Shown here one piece after another: positions 21,039 to 28,886 of a stretch of DNA of 33,699 nucleotides; within the stretch, counting starts at the first letter, position 1; each line of letters begins with the position of its first letter. Source of the DNA: a virus. A program made the translations under genes and the position numbers. Below the pieces are notes generated by a model that had not been told where the DNA came from, made no database searches, and was given only the letters and a program-made list of their open reading frames with translations. Where the stretch lies: positions 1 through 33,699 of IMG/VR virus record IMGVR_UViG_3300042321_000680. One strand, given 5' to 3'.

Positions 21039-23905
21039 CAGTTAAGCCTTGCAGCACCGACGATTGCGACGGGCTGGTTAAAGTAGTTGCTCGCCGCTTG
21101 GGCGATGCCAAGTGCCACCCGCTCAAGAAGCTTTGTCTGAAGCCTTGCCTGAATCAGTGCGGGGTCTTGGGCCTGAGCCGCCGTCTGCAGCACTAGGTTT
21201 GCCCCCTCAACGCTTCGCACGTCGGCCACGTTGATCGACTGTTGGCCCAGCGTGTTGAGTTTGCGGATGCGTTCTTCCTGCCGCTTCGCTTCAGCCTCGG
21301 CGGCCTTGCGCTGCTCGGCAAAGATGCGGGCCTGCTCCTGGGCGTACTGCTGCTGGGCCTGCTGCTGCTGTTGCTGGTACGCCTGCAGGGCAGTCTCTTG
21401 CTGCTTGCGGTAATCGTCCTGGGCCTTAAGCTCAGCGTTGGTTCGCTCCTGCTCCTTGGCCTTCCTGTCTTCAGCCGCCGCGTCCCTAGCCTTTTCTGCC
21501 TCTTGGATATTGGCGAGCTCCTGATTGAAGAGCTCCTGCTGCCGTTGCACTTCTGCGTTGAAAGCCTCGGCATTGAGAATGCCGTCTCGTGCCTGCTCTT
21601 GCGCGGCAGCAATCCCTTCCTGTAGACGCAGGGCTGCGTCAAATCCGGCTTGGCCAAACTCCTGAGACTTGGCAATCAGTTGGTCGATGTTCTGGTCAAC
21701 CGACTGGAAGGCCGCGTTAAACCCAGCGCCGAAGCCCTGCTCAAGGGCCTGCTGCTCGTCCTCGAGTTTGGCCGTCAGTTGGTCAAGCTCTGCCTGACGG
21801 GCAGCAGCGGAGTCGGCATCCGCCTGATTGTTGGCAGCACGGGCTGCGGCCAGCTGCTCCGAGACGCGGGCTTGCTCACGCTGCACCGTAAGCAAGTCGT
21901 TTTCGATCCTGGCCCCCTCGTCCTTCGTCTCCATCAACTGGTCAAGCCGCTTGCGGTCTGCGTCGGCCTGGGCCAAGGCGGCATCCGCAGCCTCCTGCCT
22001 CTTCGCCAGTTCCTTATCAAGCTCAGCGTTCACGTTCTCCATGAATCCGTTCATGATCTCAATCTGGTCCGCAGTCAGCCCGCCAGCGGCTGCCATCTCT
22101 TGGAACGTCTCGACGGTCGCCATGGACTGCTGCAGGAATACGGAAGCCTCGTCGCCAGCAGTTGCCAAGAACTGCTGCAGTCGCTCTTCGGTGTCGCCAA
22201 GGTTGAGCTCAACTTGAACTTCTGGGCGGCGTGCGTTCTCGATCTCTGAACGCAGGCCGCTGAGGTACTGCGATGCCGCGCCCTGTCCTGCCTGCTGTGC
22301 GTTGCCGTCGCCGCCGGCGAAGATGCTGTTGAACGTATTCGCAGCGTTGGCTGCTGCGGCCTCCATCTCGCGGGAGTTTTTCTCTGCTGACTCCTGGGAC
22401 GCAGCCGCAAGCCCTGCGCCGAACTGCTCCAAGTCACTGCTGATGTAGCTGCCTATTGACTCAATGATTTTCCCGAACCCAATCAGCAGAACGTCAATGC
22501 CTAACTGAATGGCGTTGAATGCCGCACGCAGTCCTTCAGATGCCGTCAGCAGCACCTTGCTCACTACGTCAAAGATGTCCGCAGCGTACGAGAATGTTTC
22601 GCCAAGGCTTCCAAAGTTCGCCACGAACTCATCAAAGATTCCGGCGAAGTACTCAGCCCCTTGCAGCAGCACATCTGTGATGGCGTTGGCAATGCCAGTG
22701 CCGCCCTCGCCTTGGGCACCGCTCCAGCTTTCCACAAACTGCAGAAACTGATTCGTCACGTCCGTGACAGCTGGCGCGAGGTTGCCAATCACCTGCCCAA
22801 CGATGCCTTCAATGGTGGCTCGCACCAAGTCGAAGGCGTCGTTCATGTCAGCGACGTTGTTCACCTGCGTCTCGCTGACGATGATGCCGAGCCGCTCAGC
22901 CCTGGCCTTGAGCTCCTCGAGGCTTGCGGCCCCCTCACGGAATAGCGGTGCCAGGGCAGCACCCTGCTTGCCGAAGATCTCAACCGCAGCAGCTGCACGA
23001 TCGGCGGCCGTTGGTAGTTGAGAGATGGCGTTGCCGATGGCCGAGAACTGGTCTTCCGGCGCAAGGGCCCTGAGCTCAGCAACCGAAAGGTTGATTCCTC
23101 TGAGCGACTTGTCGAGCGCATCACCAGGCGTAGCCTTGCCAATGTTCACGGCCAGCCGCTGCACCGCTGCGCCGAACTGCTCGGTATCAACGCCGGCCAG
23201 CTTGGCCGCGAGCGAGTAGCCCTGCAACGCCTCAACGCCGATGCCGGTACGGGCCGAGAAGTCATTGAGCGTATCGACAGACGTGTTGACGCTTGAGACG
23301 AGCGACGTGACGCGAGAGCCAATATCTTGAAAGACGTTCCCGATAGCCGAGAGCCCGTCTAAGAACAGGCGGCCAATCTCGATGCCGGCAAGAATCTTTG
23401 TATTCCTGGCAAGAGACTCCATGCTCTTGTCGGTCTTGTCCACGGCAGTGGAAGTCTTGTCGAGATCGCCCTTGGCCTTTTCTAGAGCACGGTTGTACGT
23501 CTCTTGCGAGATGCGGCCGGCTCGCAACTGATCGTCAAGTTCAGCAACGGTCCTGCTGTACTTCTCTGCCGGCGAAATGTTGGCTTCTGTGATCTGGGCC
23601 GCACGCTTGAGGGCCGCAGCCTCCTTGGTGATTGCGTCGCTGAGGTCCGCATACCTAGACGCAAACTCTTGCGCAGTGATTTCGCCACGCTTGAGACTGT
23701 CCGCCAAGTCTGCCATGGACTTGGACGCATTGAACTGAGCGTTTGCGGCGGCGGAACTTGTGCCAGCGAACTCGTCAAAGACGCTTGTGGCCTTAGACGC
23801 TTGGCCAGCCAACTTCTCCAGCGCCCGCTCAGCTGGCGTCAGGTTCTTCACCACGCCAGAGGCGTCGGCGTTTACCTTGAGCGCGAGTGAGAGGATGGTG
23901 GCCAT
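21038..23905 (-). CDS. Tail tape measure protein
   Basis: This is the longest gene in the window (955 residues). Its N-terminal third is Ala/Ser/Lys-rich coiled coil. The centre has the conserved TMP-type segment NDFSARTGIGVEALQGYSLA through GVDTEQFGAAVQRLA. A hydrophobic helix near residues 465-490 (IQLGIDVLLIGFGKIIESIG) could span a membrane. The C-terminal third is Gln/Ala/Glu-rich coiled coil with long Q runs. Tape measure proteins set tail length and help eject DNA. Two lengthwise coiled-coil regions and the position between chaperones and the distal tail protein support the call. Confidence 0.93.
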   Translation of the reverse strand: MATILSLALKVNADASGVVKNLTPAERALEKLAGQASKATSVFDEFAGTSSAAANAQFNASKSMADLADSLKRGEITAQEFASRYADLSDAITKEAAALKRAAQITEANISPAEKYSRTVAELDDQLRAGRISQETYNRALEKAKGDLDKTSTAVDKTDKSMESLARNTKILAGIEIGRLFLDGLSAIGNVFQDIGSRVTSLVSSVNTSVDTLNDFSARTGIGVEALQGYSLAAKLAGVDTEQFGAAVQRLAVNIGKATPGDALDKSLRGINLSVAELRALAPEDQFSAIGNAISQLPTAADRAAAAVEIFGKQGAALAPLFREGAASLEELKARAERLGIIVSETQVNNVADMNDAFDLVRATIEGIVGQVIGNLAPAVTDVTNQFLQFVESWSGAQGEGGTGIANAITDVLLQGAEYFAGIFDEFVANFGSLGETFSYAADIFDVVSKVLLTASEGLRAAFNAIQLGIDVLLIGFGKIIESIGSYISSDLEQFGAGLAAASQESAEKNSREMEAAAANAANTFNSIFAGGDGNAQQAGQGAASQYLSGLRSEIENARRPEVQVELNLGDTEERLQQFLATAGDEASVFLQQSMATVETFQEMAAAGGLTADQIEIMNGFMENVNAELDKELAKRQEAADAALAQADADRKRLDQLMETKDEGARIENDLLTVQREQARVSEQLAAARAANNQADADSAAARQAELDQLTAKLEDEQQALEQGFGAGFNAAFQSVDQNIDQLIAKSQEFGQAGFDAALRLQEGIAAAQEQARDGILNAEAFNAEVQRQQELFNQELANIQEAEKARDAAAEDRKAKEQERTNAELKAQDDYRKQQETALQAYQQQQQQAQQQYAQEQARIFAEQRKAAEAEAKRQEERIRKLNTLGQQSINVADVRSVEGANLVLQTAAQAQDPALIQARLQTKLLERVALGIAQAASNYFNQPVAIVGAARLN

Positions 23906-23908
23906 GGC

Positions 23909-24214
23909 TTATTCGGGGAACGCCAGGAGCTTTTGCAGCTCCCGCTTCATCTCGTCTGCGTGCTGGGGTGGTTTCTCAATCGGGTTGAAATCGTCTGCTT
24001 TCGGTGCCTTGCCTTGCTGGGAGTACGGTGCAAGCACGGCACTCGTCAGTAGGCCTGTCTGCCGCCATGGATCAGGGAGAGCGTGGTAGTAGCGAGTAAA
24101 CGCAATCCACTCCGTGAGCTCCTGCGAATCCATGCGGCGAGACAGTTCCCTCACCGTCATTCCCAAGTGCCCCGCCAGACGAAACAGGAAACGCCTCGTC
24201 GGGCGGACGCTCAG
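23909..24214 (-). CDS. Tail assembly protein T-like extension, read by -1 frameshift
   Basis: The standalone frame could start at ATG 24160, giving 83 residues beginning MTVRELSRRMDSQELTEWIA, a DUF4035/lambda T-like motif. No ribosome site precedes that ATG. The same frame is open up to 24214 and joins the chaperone gene at a slippery heptamer, so the product is better read as the C-terminal part of a G-T type fusion of about 226 residues. The extension would help load the tape measure protein during tail assembly. Confidence 0.82.
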   Translation of the reverse strand: MSVRPTRRFLFRLAGHLGMTVRELSRRMDSQELTEWIAFTRYYHALPDPWRQTGLLTSAVLAPYSQQGKAPKADDFNPIEKPPQHADEMKRELQKLLAFPE

Positions 24215-24220
24215 TTTTTT
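24172..24220 (-). promoter_or_regulatory. Programmed -1 frameshift signal (slippery site + stem-loop)
   Basis: The heptamer A-AAA-AAC (24220-24214) ends the zero frame just before its stop TGA. Seven bases later there is a stem: CCGCCCGACGA (24206-24196) pairs with TCGTCTGGCGG (24182-24172) around a 13-base loop, with one mismatch. Spacing and order are those of known tail-chaperone frameshift sites. Confidence 0.85.
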
Positions 24221-24588
24221 GCGAGTTCCTCCACGTCGGTTTCTGTCATGTTGTTGTGTTTGAGCGCCTTCTCAAAGAGCTTGGACACGATGGCCGCTGA
24301 CTTCTTCGCCAGCTGCTCGATGCCAGCCTCGTCAAAAAGACGCTCGCCGCTCTCGGGATGGCACAGACAGCGGGCCAGATACTTCGTCCGGAAGTTGTCG
24401 ATGCCCGTTTCTTTCTTGCCCACCCACTCCTTTTCGTAGCTGTCCCGCTCTTCGACGGTCATGACGCGAACGCCGAGCACGAGCGGCTTGCCGTCTCCGC
24501 CCTTCCACTCACGCACCGTCACCTTGAGGATCGGCAAGTCATCGGCATCAAGGATCTGCTTGGCAAGGTCTGCAACGCTGAGGCTCAT
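24211..24588 (-). CDS. Tail assembly chaperone (G-like)
   Basis: The 125-residue acidic protein begins MSLSVADLAKQILDADDLPI, with GGAGA before the ATG. It has the size, acidity and position (after the tail tube, before the tape measure) of siphovirus tail assembly chaperones. Its last codons GCA AAA AAC TGA contain the slippery heptamer. Normally the short form is made in excess and a minority shifts to the longer G-T product. Catalytic residues are not expected. Confidence 0.85.
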   Translation of the reverse strand: MSLSVADLAKQILDADDLPILKVTVREWKGGDGKPLVLGVRVMTVEERDSYEKEWVGKKETGIDNFRTKYLARCLCHPESGERLFDEAGIEQLAKKSAAIVSKLFEKALKHNNMTETDVEELAKN

Positions 24589-24596
24589 GGTTTCTC

Positions 24597-24914
24597 CTAG
24601 CCTTGGACTCGTAGCGTGACCGCGTAGCGCGTCACGTCATTGACCACGCCAGCCATGGTGAACTTCTCAAGCACTGCGTTGCCCGAGTAAGCAAGCCCGC
24701 CACCAGTGATAGTGACTTGCGCACGCTTGCCGTAGTTGGCAGTGGAGATGTTCGCCGTGGTTAGGCACTTTAGTTCTATAGTGCCAATGTCAAGCGTCCA
24801 CGTACTGGCGCGAGCCAATGGAAGAGCACCGCCGTGAGTTACGGTCAGTTCCGTAACCTCACCGAAGTTCACACTGTTCCACGTAGCCGTGACGCCCGCT
24901 GAGTAGTCAGCCAT
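24597..24914 (-). CDS. Second tail-tube-like protein
   Basis: The 105-residue beta-rich protein (MADYSAGVTATWNSVNFGEV) lies between the major tail protein and the chaperone. Thr/Val/Gly content and length fit a small tail tube or tail-decorating protein. It could be a second tube subunit or a minor tail protein; similarity to its neighbour would need an alignment. No motif identifies it. Confidence 0.65.
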   Translation of the reverse strand: MADYSAGVTATWNSVNFGEVTELTVTHGGALPLARASTWTLDIGTIELKCLTTANISTANYGKRAQVTITGGGLAYSGNAVLEKFTMAGVVNDVTRYAVTLRVQG

Positions 24915-24933
24915 GACGGGCCTCCGTCACGGA

Positions 24934-25326
24934 CTAGCTACGGGCAATACGGATGGTGGCCTGGCCTCGGATCGCGTCCTGCGTCGCCAGCGTGAGCGTG
25001 GACGAGTTGACGGTGCCAGCACGGCTCAGAAGCGACGTACCGCCAACCGTGATGGCCAGGGTGCCAGTTTCCTTGTCAGCAATGATCGTCTTGCCGATGT
25101 AGTCAAACTGAACGGTCTGCCCGGTGTCGCCAGAGGCAGCGCCGGCCAGCGGCAGGTCAAGCGTCTTGGCAGTCTCGCCAGCCGTCTGGCCAAGGTGCGA
25201 AACGGAAATCTTGTCCTCGGTAGCAGTCGGGTCCGTCATGCTGACGACGACGTTGGTGACGGTGTACGTCGTGCTCTTCCACGTCAGGACTGTGCCAGCA
25301 CCATCATGCGGAGTTTCAAAGGCCAT
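24934..25326 (-). CDS. Major tail tube protein candidate
   Basis: The 130-residue beta-rich protein begins MAFETPHDGAGTVLTWKSTT and contains repeated Thr/Val strands with an IADKETGTLAITVGGTSLL segment. Its place after the tail terminator and before the chaperones is that of the tail tube protein in siphoviruses. The tube forms the DNA conduit around the tape measure. Confidence rests mainly on synteny. Confidence 0.72.
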   Translation of the reverse strand: MAFETPHDGAGTVLTWKSTTYTVTNVVVSMTDPTATEDKISVSHLGQTAGETAKTLDLPLAGAASGDTGQTVQFDYIGKTIIADKETGTLAITVGGTSLLSRAGTVNSSTLTLATQDAIRGQATIRIARS

Positions 25327-25329
25327 CTG

Positions 25330-25746
25330 CTAAGTCTCCTGCCAGAGGATTGAGAACGATTGCGTCACCTGATACACGGGCGGCAGGTCACCGCCAGCGA
25401 GTTGTACGAAGCCGTCAGACTCGGTTTCGAGGCTCACGTTTCTTACGCTTACGTAGTCTGTCACTTGCCCGCCCCATCCATCCAGAACTGAGCGGATTCT
25501 GTCGGCGGCCTCGCGGGCCTCTTCGTACGTGGTCGAGAACACGTCCACAGCCAACTGCACAGACGTGGCACCTGTCGGGCCTGAGAGCCCTTGCGAGCGG
25601 CTGACGCCAGTGCGTCGCCAGGTGGCAAACGGCAGGGACGCAGACGCCGGTGCGATCACGGGCCAGATACGCTGGCCAAGAATCATGGCCACGGCGGGAT
25701 CTGCAACGAGTGCTTGAGCAGCTGCCTGCTCTGGTGACTTCAGCAC
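25330..25746 (-). CDS. Tail terminator / completion protein (DUF3168-like)
   Basis: The start is a GTG after TAGCC. The 138-residue product has the DUF3168-type pattern: an N-terminal helix with ALVADPAVAMILGQRIWP, a TWRRTGVSRSQ strand, VQLAVDVFSTTYEEAREAAD, RIRSVLDG, and a C-terminal YQVTQSFSILW. These proteins cap the tail tube at the head side. Neck genes lie to the right, tube genes to the left. Confidence 0.83.
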   Translation of the reverse strand: MLKSPEQAAAQALVADPAVAMILGQRIWPVIAPASASLPFATWRRTGVSRSQGLSGPTGATSVQLAVDVFSTTYEEAREAADRIRSVLDGWGGQVTDYVSVRNVSLETESDGFVQLAGGDLPPVYQVTQSFSILWQET

Positions 25747-25748
25747 GG

Positions 25749-26552
25749 CTAGCCTCCGGCCTGGATGGTGGCACCAGTGACGCTGCCGGTGCTGGTGTAG
25801 GTGAGCGCCTCCAGGGCACGCTCTAGCGAAATCCGTAGTTCAGACGTGAGCCGCTCAGCCACCTTGCCTTGGTACTCGTTCCAAGTCTTTCGCAGCGGTG
25901 GCTCCCCGCTGCCGCCAGGATTCATGGCAGGAATCACGATTGGCTTTGTGGATTTCTGAAAGAACGCTTTTGGGTATGCGGGATCTGTCTGCACGCGCTG
26001 GCCGGTCTCTCCCCGTGGAGGGCGAGGCGTCTTCATCATCTTGAACTGCCCCAACTCGCTGTAGGACGATGCGATGTAGGCATTCTGCCCAGAGACTTGG
26101 TGGGCCTTAATGCTGGCGACTTTGCCAGACTTCATCGTTCTTTGGTGAGCCTTCCGCTGGTAGGGCTTGTTTGAGAGCTTGGCGATAACTCGCTGCTTGG
26201 TGCCAAACTCAAGCCACCATTGATGAAACGCACGGTCAGGGCCAGCCTGCACAGTGCCGCCGGCGGCACTCTTTGATTTGCCTTCGCCTGCCCTGTTGTA
26301 GCCAAGCAGGCCCACAGCCACGCCGCTCTTCGGGTACTCCACCACCTTCATATTGACGGCACGCTTGAGATTGCCAGTAGGCCCGGCTGGCGTGTTCTCT
26401 CGCAGCCGCAGCTTTGCTGGCTCAAGGGCCTTCTCAATGGCGCTTCCTAGCGTCGCAGCAAGTCCTTCAGGCGTGAATACCTTGCCGAGCGACTCCTGCA
26501 GCCGCAGAAGCTCGGACGTGTCAAGCGAAAGGTTGACGCCAGCAACGGCCAT
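25749..26552 (-). CDS. HK97 gp10-like neck protein
   Basis: The 267-residue protein has an N-terminal helix and RLRENTPAGPTGNLKRAV, then FHQWWLEFGTK, which is the common gp10/tail-component signature (tGxLr..., then hA...vEfGT). The middle contains a Lys-rich insertion of about 80 residues that lengthens the protein well beyond the usual 130-150 residues. It joins head and tail in the neck. The insertion could be an added surface element. Confidence 0.78.
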   Translation of the reverse strand: MAVAGVNLSLDTSELLRLQESLGKVFTPEGLAATLGSAIEKALEPAKLRLRENTPAGPTGNLKRAVNMKVVEYPKSGVAVGLLGYNRAGEGKSKSAAGGTVQAGPDRAFHQWWLEFGTKQRVIAKLSNKPYQRKAHQRTMKSGKVASIKAHQVSGQNAYIASSYSELGQFKMMKTPRPPRGETGQRVQTDPAYPKAFFQKSTKPIVIPAMNPGGSGEPPLRKTWNEYQGKVAERLTSELRISLERALEALTYTSTGSVTGATIQAGG

Positions 26553-26870
26553 CTATGCGGCCTCCTGGCAGACGAGCTCGTGCTCACTGCGGTTCCCGTG
26601 CTCAAGCAGGCTGACGATCTCCAGCGTGCGGCCACGCCAGACAATCCGCATGGATTGCGTCAGCCCGTCGAGCCACCGCATGCGGACTCGGTGCGAAACC
26701 TCAATCTGCTGCTGCCCGTACTGCAAAAGCTCGCGGGACGACACGCCTTCCACGCTTGCCCAACGCTCAGCGAACGTGGCCCACGAGAGCACGGTTTCGC
26801 CAAGAGCGTTCCGAGACTCGGACGCCTGCTGCACCGTTACGCGCTCGCGGAGCTTGCCGGCGTCAATCAT
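26553..26870 (-). CDS. Head-tail adaptor (phage_H_T_join type)
   Basis: The 105-residue protein begins MIDAGKLRERVTVQQASESR, NALGETVLSWATFAERWASV, and ends with MRIVWRGRTLEIVSLLEHGN. These strands match SPP1 gp16/HK97 gp9-like head closure proteins. The ATG overlaps the previous stop (ATGA). It closes the portal channel before tail docking. Confidence 0.88.
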   Translation of the reverse strand: MIDAGKLRERVTVQQASESRNALGETVLSWATFAERWASVEGVSSRELLQYGQQQIEVSHRVRMRWLDGLTQSMRIVWRGRTLEIVSLLEHGNRSEHELVCQEAA

Positions 26871-27271
26871 GTGCCGTACAGCACGACGGTGTAGGTGCCC
26901 GTGCTTCCTTGGTTTCCGCTGATTGTGAACTGCCCGGTATCGTCACCACCGACGCAGGAAGCAGACACGATGCTGTCGTTTGACCTGATGGTGGCGTTGC
27001 CGATCGCCAGACGCTTGAAGCTTCCGCCCGTGCCGTCGAAGCGAAAGACGGCGTAGTCAACAGACTGAATAGAAACGTACTCGCCGTCAGCACCACGAAA
27101 CGAGCCAGTGTGTGTGATTGTTGAGCTCGCCGTGCCCAGCGTCCCAGTGATCACCGCCACCTTGCCAGTGGTGTAGGCTTTTGAGTCCTGCAGACTCACC
27201 ACCTTGAGCGATGCCGTGCCGTCCTTGTCGTGGAACAGCACGTCTACGTTGATGCGTCCTTCGATGCTCAT
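26867..27271 (-). CDS. Structural protein of the neck region, unassigned
   Basis: The start is the ATG in an ATGA overlap with the connector gene; five codons upstream are discarded. The 134-residue product is beta-rich, with repeated Thr/Gly/Ser strands (MSIEGRINVDVLFHDKDGTA) and no Cys cluster. It is likely a virion component between connector and adaptor, possibly a head decoration or fibre-like protein. No family is recognised. Confidence 0.7.
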   Translation of the reverse strand: MSIEGRINVDVLFHDKDGTASLKVVSLQDSKAYTTGKVAVITGTLGTASSTITHTGSFRGADGEYVSIQSVDYAVFRFDGTGGSFKRLAIGNATIRSNDSIVSASCVGGDDTGQFTISGNQGSTGTYTVVLYGT

Positions 27272-27879
27272 TGGTAGCTGCCCCATTTCTGCGAAGAGAG
27301 AAGCGATTCAACAGCAAACTCCAGCGGCTTGCTGATGCTGCCAACGAGCACCGTGCTGCGGCTTTCGTACCAGTGGCCAACCAGCATCAGGCAGGCGTGG
27401 CGGACAGCGGCAGGCACGCTTGAGCCAGCGGCCCCGTAGCCGGCCCACCACGTCACGCTGATGGCGTTGTCGTCCATCAGGTGCGGCGGCCACGTCTGGC
27501 CGTACAAAGTCTTCACCGCCCCTGGCGTGCTGCTGCGGTCCACGCGGTAGCTGGCTGTGGAGTAGGTGGCTGTCGTGCCGTTCTCGTAGGTGAACGTCAG
27601 GGCCACCGCCGTGGTCGTGCCGGCCGTCGCCATGGGCGGCCGTGGTAACTCGATGTCGTGCGTGCCGTCTGGCGGGAACGAGTCAAACCGCATCACCCAC
27701 TGCGTATTCACCAGCGTGCGATCTAGGTATTGCTCGCACCATTCTCGGGCTGCCGTGATCAGCGTCCCGATGTATGCGTCATCGCCGCTCGTATCAACCC
27801 GCAGGTGGGCCTTTGCTTCCGCGAGCGTGACGGGCTCAACGGCTGGCGGCGTCTGTCGAGTCAGGCTTCGATACTGCAC
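27268..27879 (-). CDS. Head-tail connector (gp6-like)
   Basis: The start is GTG with GAGG upstream. The 203-residue product has the connector pattern: EPVTLAEAKAHLRVDTSGDD, AYIGTLITAAREWCEQYLDR, TLVNTQW, then a beta-region and a C-terminal helix with AVRHACLMLVGHWYE. HK97 gp6 and similar proteins form a ring below the portal. Length is longer than the 100-residue minimal form, matching the larger subgroup. Confidence 0.88.
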   Translation of the reverse strand: MQYRSLTRQTPPAVEPVTLAEAKAHLRVDTSGDDAYIGTLITAAREWCEQYLDRTLVNTQWVMRFDSFPPDGTHDIELPRPPMATAGTTTAVALTFTYENGTTATYSTASYRVDRSSTPGAVKTLYGQTWPPHLMDDNAISVTWWAGYGAAGSSVPAAVRHACLMLVGHWYESRSTVLVGSISKPLEFAVESLLSSQKWGSYQ

Positions 27880-28075
27880 GGCGGCCTCTTCGCTTTGGGG
27901 TGGCGTCTGCGGTTTCTACGTCGTGCTCAAGGGCAGCCGTTTCAATTAGCGACGGCTGGTTGTCTTCTACAGCGACACGCTGAGCGAGCAGCTGCGTGCT
28001 GATCCCGCCAGGAAGCTCAGCCACTTGCCCCTTGCGGTAGCCACGCCACGCGCGGGTAAACATAATCTTCGGCAT
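27836..28075 (-). CDS. Small basic head-module protein
   Basis: I choose the start ATG in the TAATG junction with the glycosyltransferase gene. The 79-residue product begins MPKIMFTRAWRGYRKGQVAE, with LPGGISTQLLAQRVAVE. This short beta-like module is common beside phage connectors. The C-terminal tail is charged (PKRRGRRAV). It overlaps the connector start by 44 bases. Its role is unknown but is probably structural or DNA-contacting. Confidence 0.65.
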   Translation of the reverse strand: MPKIMFTRAWRGYRKGQVAELPGGISTQLLAQRVAVEDNQPSLIETAALEHDVETADATPKRRGRRAVSKPDSTDAASR

Positions 28076-28806
28076 TAGCCCACACTCCATGCAGATTCAG
28101 GCGGCTTCCCCGTGTTCGTGAACTCAGTAGTCCACTGGAAAACAGGGGCAGTAAGGTTCTTGCCGGGCCACGTCACGACGTACTCGCCATGGCCCAAAAC
28201 GACACGCGGCGAGACGAAGACGCGGTTGCCCGAGTCTCGCCAGTTGCGCCAGAAGTAGATGTCAGGATCAATCCTGCCGTCGTTCCACGAGCCGCCTTCG
28301 TCCGGCTTGCTCCAGAACCAAGGCTTCTTGGCTCGCTTGAGTGCGGCAGTGCTGATGACAGTGCAGCCGAAATGGGCAGTATCTACTTCCTGCACGGGTT
28401 CTGAAAACCATTCTTTGGGCACCTGCGTGTGCCCATCCTCTGGCGGTGCGTCCAGCGTGCCCTTCAGCGTCAGCATCGGGCGGCCGTCTTCACGCTTAGT
28501 CTGCATGCCGGTGATGGCGTCACACTGAAAGGTCATCGCCATCGCAAATAACTGTTCGAGGTCCTCCTTTTGAAAAAAACTGTCGTAATCGATACAGAGC
28601 AGCCATTCCGCCTTGTCGATGAACTGCTCCATGACGCGGGTGTTAACTTGATCCCAGAACGCACCCGTGCCCATCGTGGGGCGAATGCCAAGCGGCATCA
28701 GGGCCTGGGCCCAGGCGAAGTGGTTGGACGTGAACGAGAGCCGTGGCATGGAGAGCACGGCCTCCACTCGGATGTCAACTTCAGTGCCACCTACCTTGAC
28801 GAGCAT
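28075..28806 (-). CDS. GT-A glycosyltransferase-like protein in head operon
   Basis: The 243-residue protein has a hydrophobic strand and DxD-type motif WLLCIDYDSFF (Asp73/Asp75), then EDLEQLFAMA, ITGMQTKRED and a late IDPDIYFWRNWRDSG. These are hallmarks of GT-A enzymes using a metal and nucleotide-sugar. It lies between the capsid terminator and the connector, an unusual place for a sugar enzyme. It could glycosylate capsid or tail proteins during assembly. Alternatively it is a moron that alters the host surface. I cannot name the donor. Confidence 0.75.
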   Translation of the reverse strand: MLVKVGGTEVDIRVEAVLSMPRLSFTSNHFAWAQALMPLGIRPTMGTGAFWDQVNTRVMEQFIDKAEWLLCIDYDSFFQKEDLEQLFAMAMTFQCDAITGMQTKREDGRPMLTLKGTLDAPPEDGHTQVPKEWFSEPVQEVDTAHFGCTVISTAALKRAKKPWFWSKPDEGGSWNDGRIDPDIYFWRNWRDSGNRVFVSPRVVLGHGEYVVTWPGKNLTAPVFQWTTEFTNTGKPPESAWSVG

Positions 28807-28813
28807 GGTGCCT

Positions 28814-28857
28814 CAAAGAAAGAGAGCGGGCGGCCCCGTCGTGGAAGCCGCCCGCTC
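28814..28857 (-). terminator. Intrinsic terminator after the capsid gene
   Basis: On the minus strand a perfect 11-bp stem GAGCGGGCGGC/GCCGCCCGCTC (28857-28824) with a 12-base loop is followed by TCTTTCTTTG. It lies 30 bases after the capsid stop and just before the glycosyltransferase start. Partial termination here would favour capsid mRNA over the genes behind it. Confidence 0.75.
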
Positions 28858-28886
28858 AAGATTGCACACTCGTCAAGCCGTCAGGC

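Noticed and set aside
21242-21625. Leu-rich plus-strand frames within the tape measure gene
   Set aside because: They are the antisense of Gln/Ala-rich coiled-coil codons, which always read as Leu/Cys runs on the other strand.
28259-28528. Plus-strand frame opposite the glycosyltransferase gene
   Set aside because: No ribosome site and no family features; the minus strand holds a DxD enzyme.
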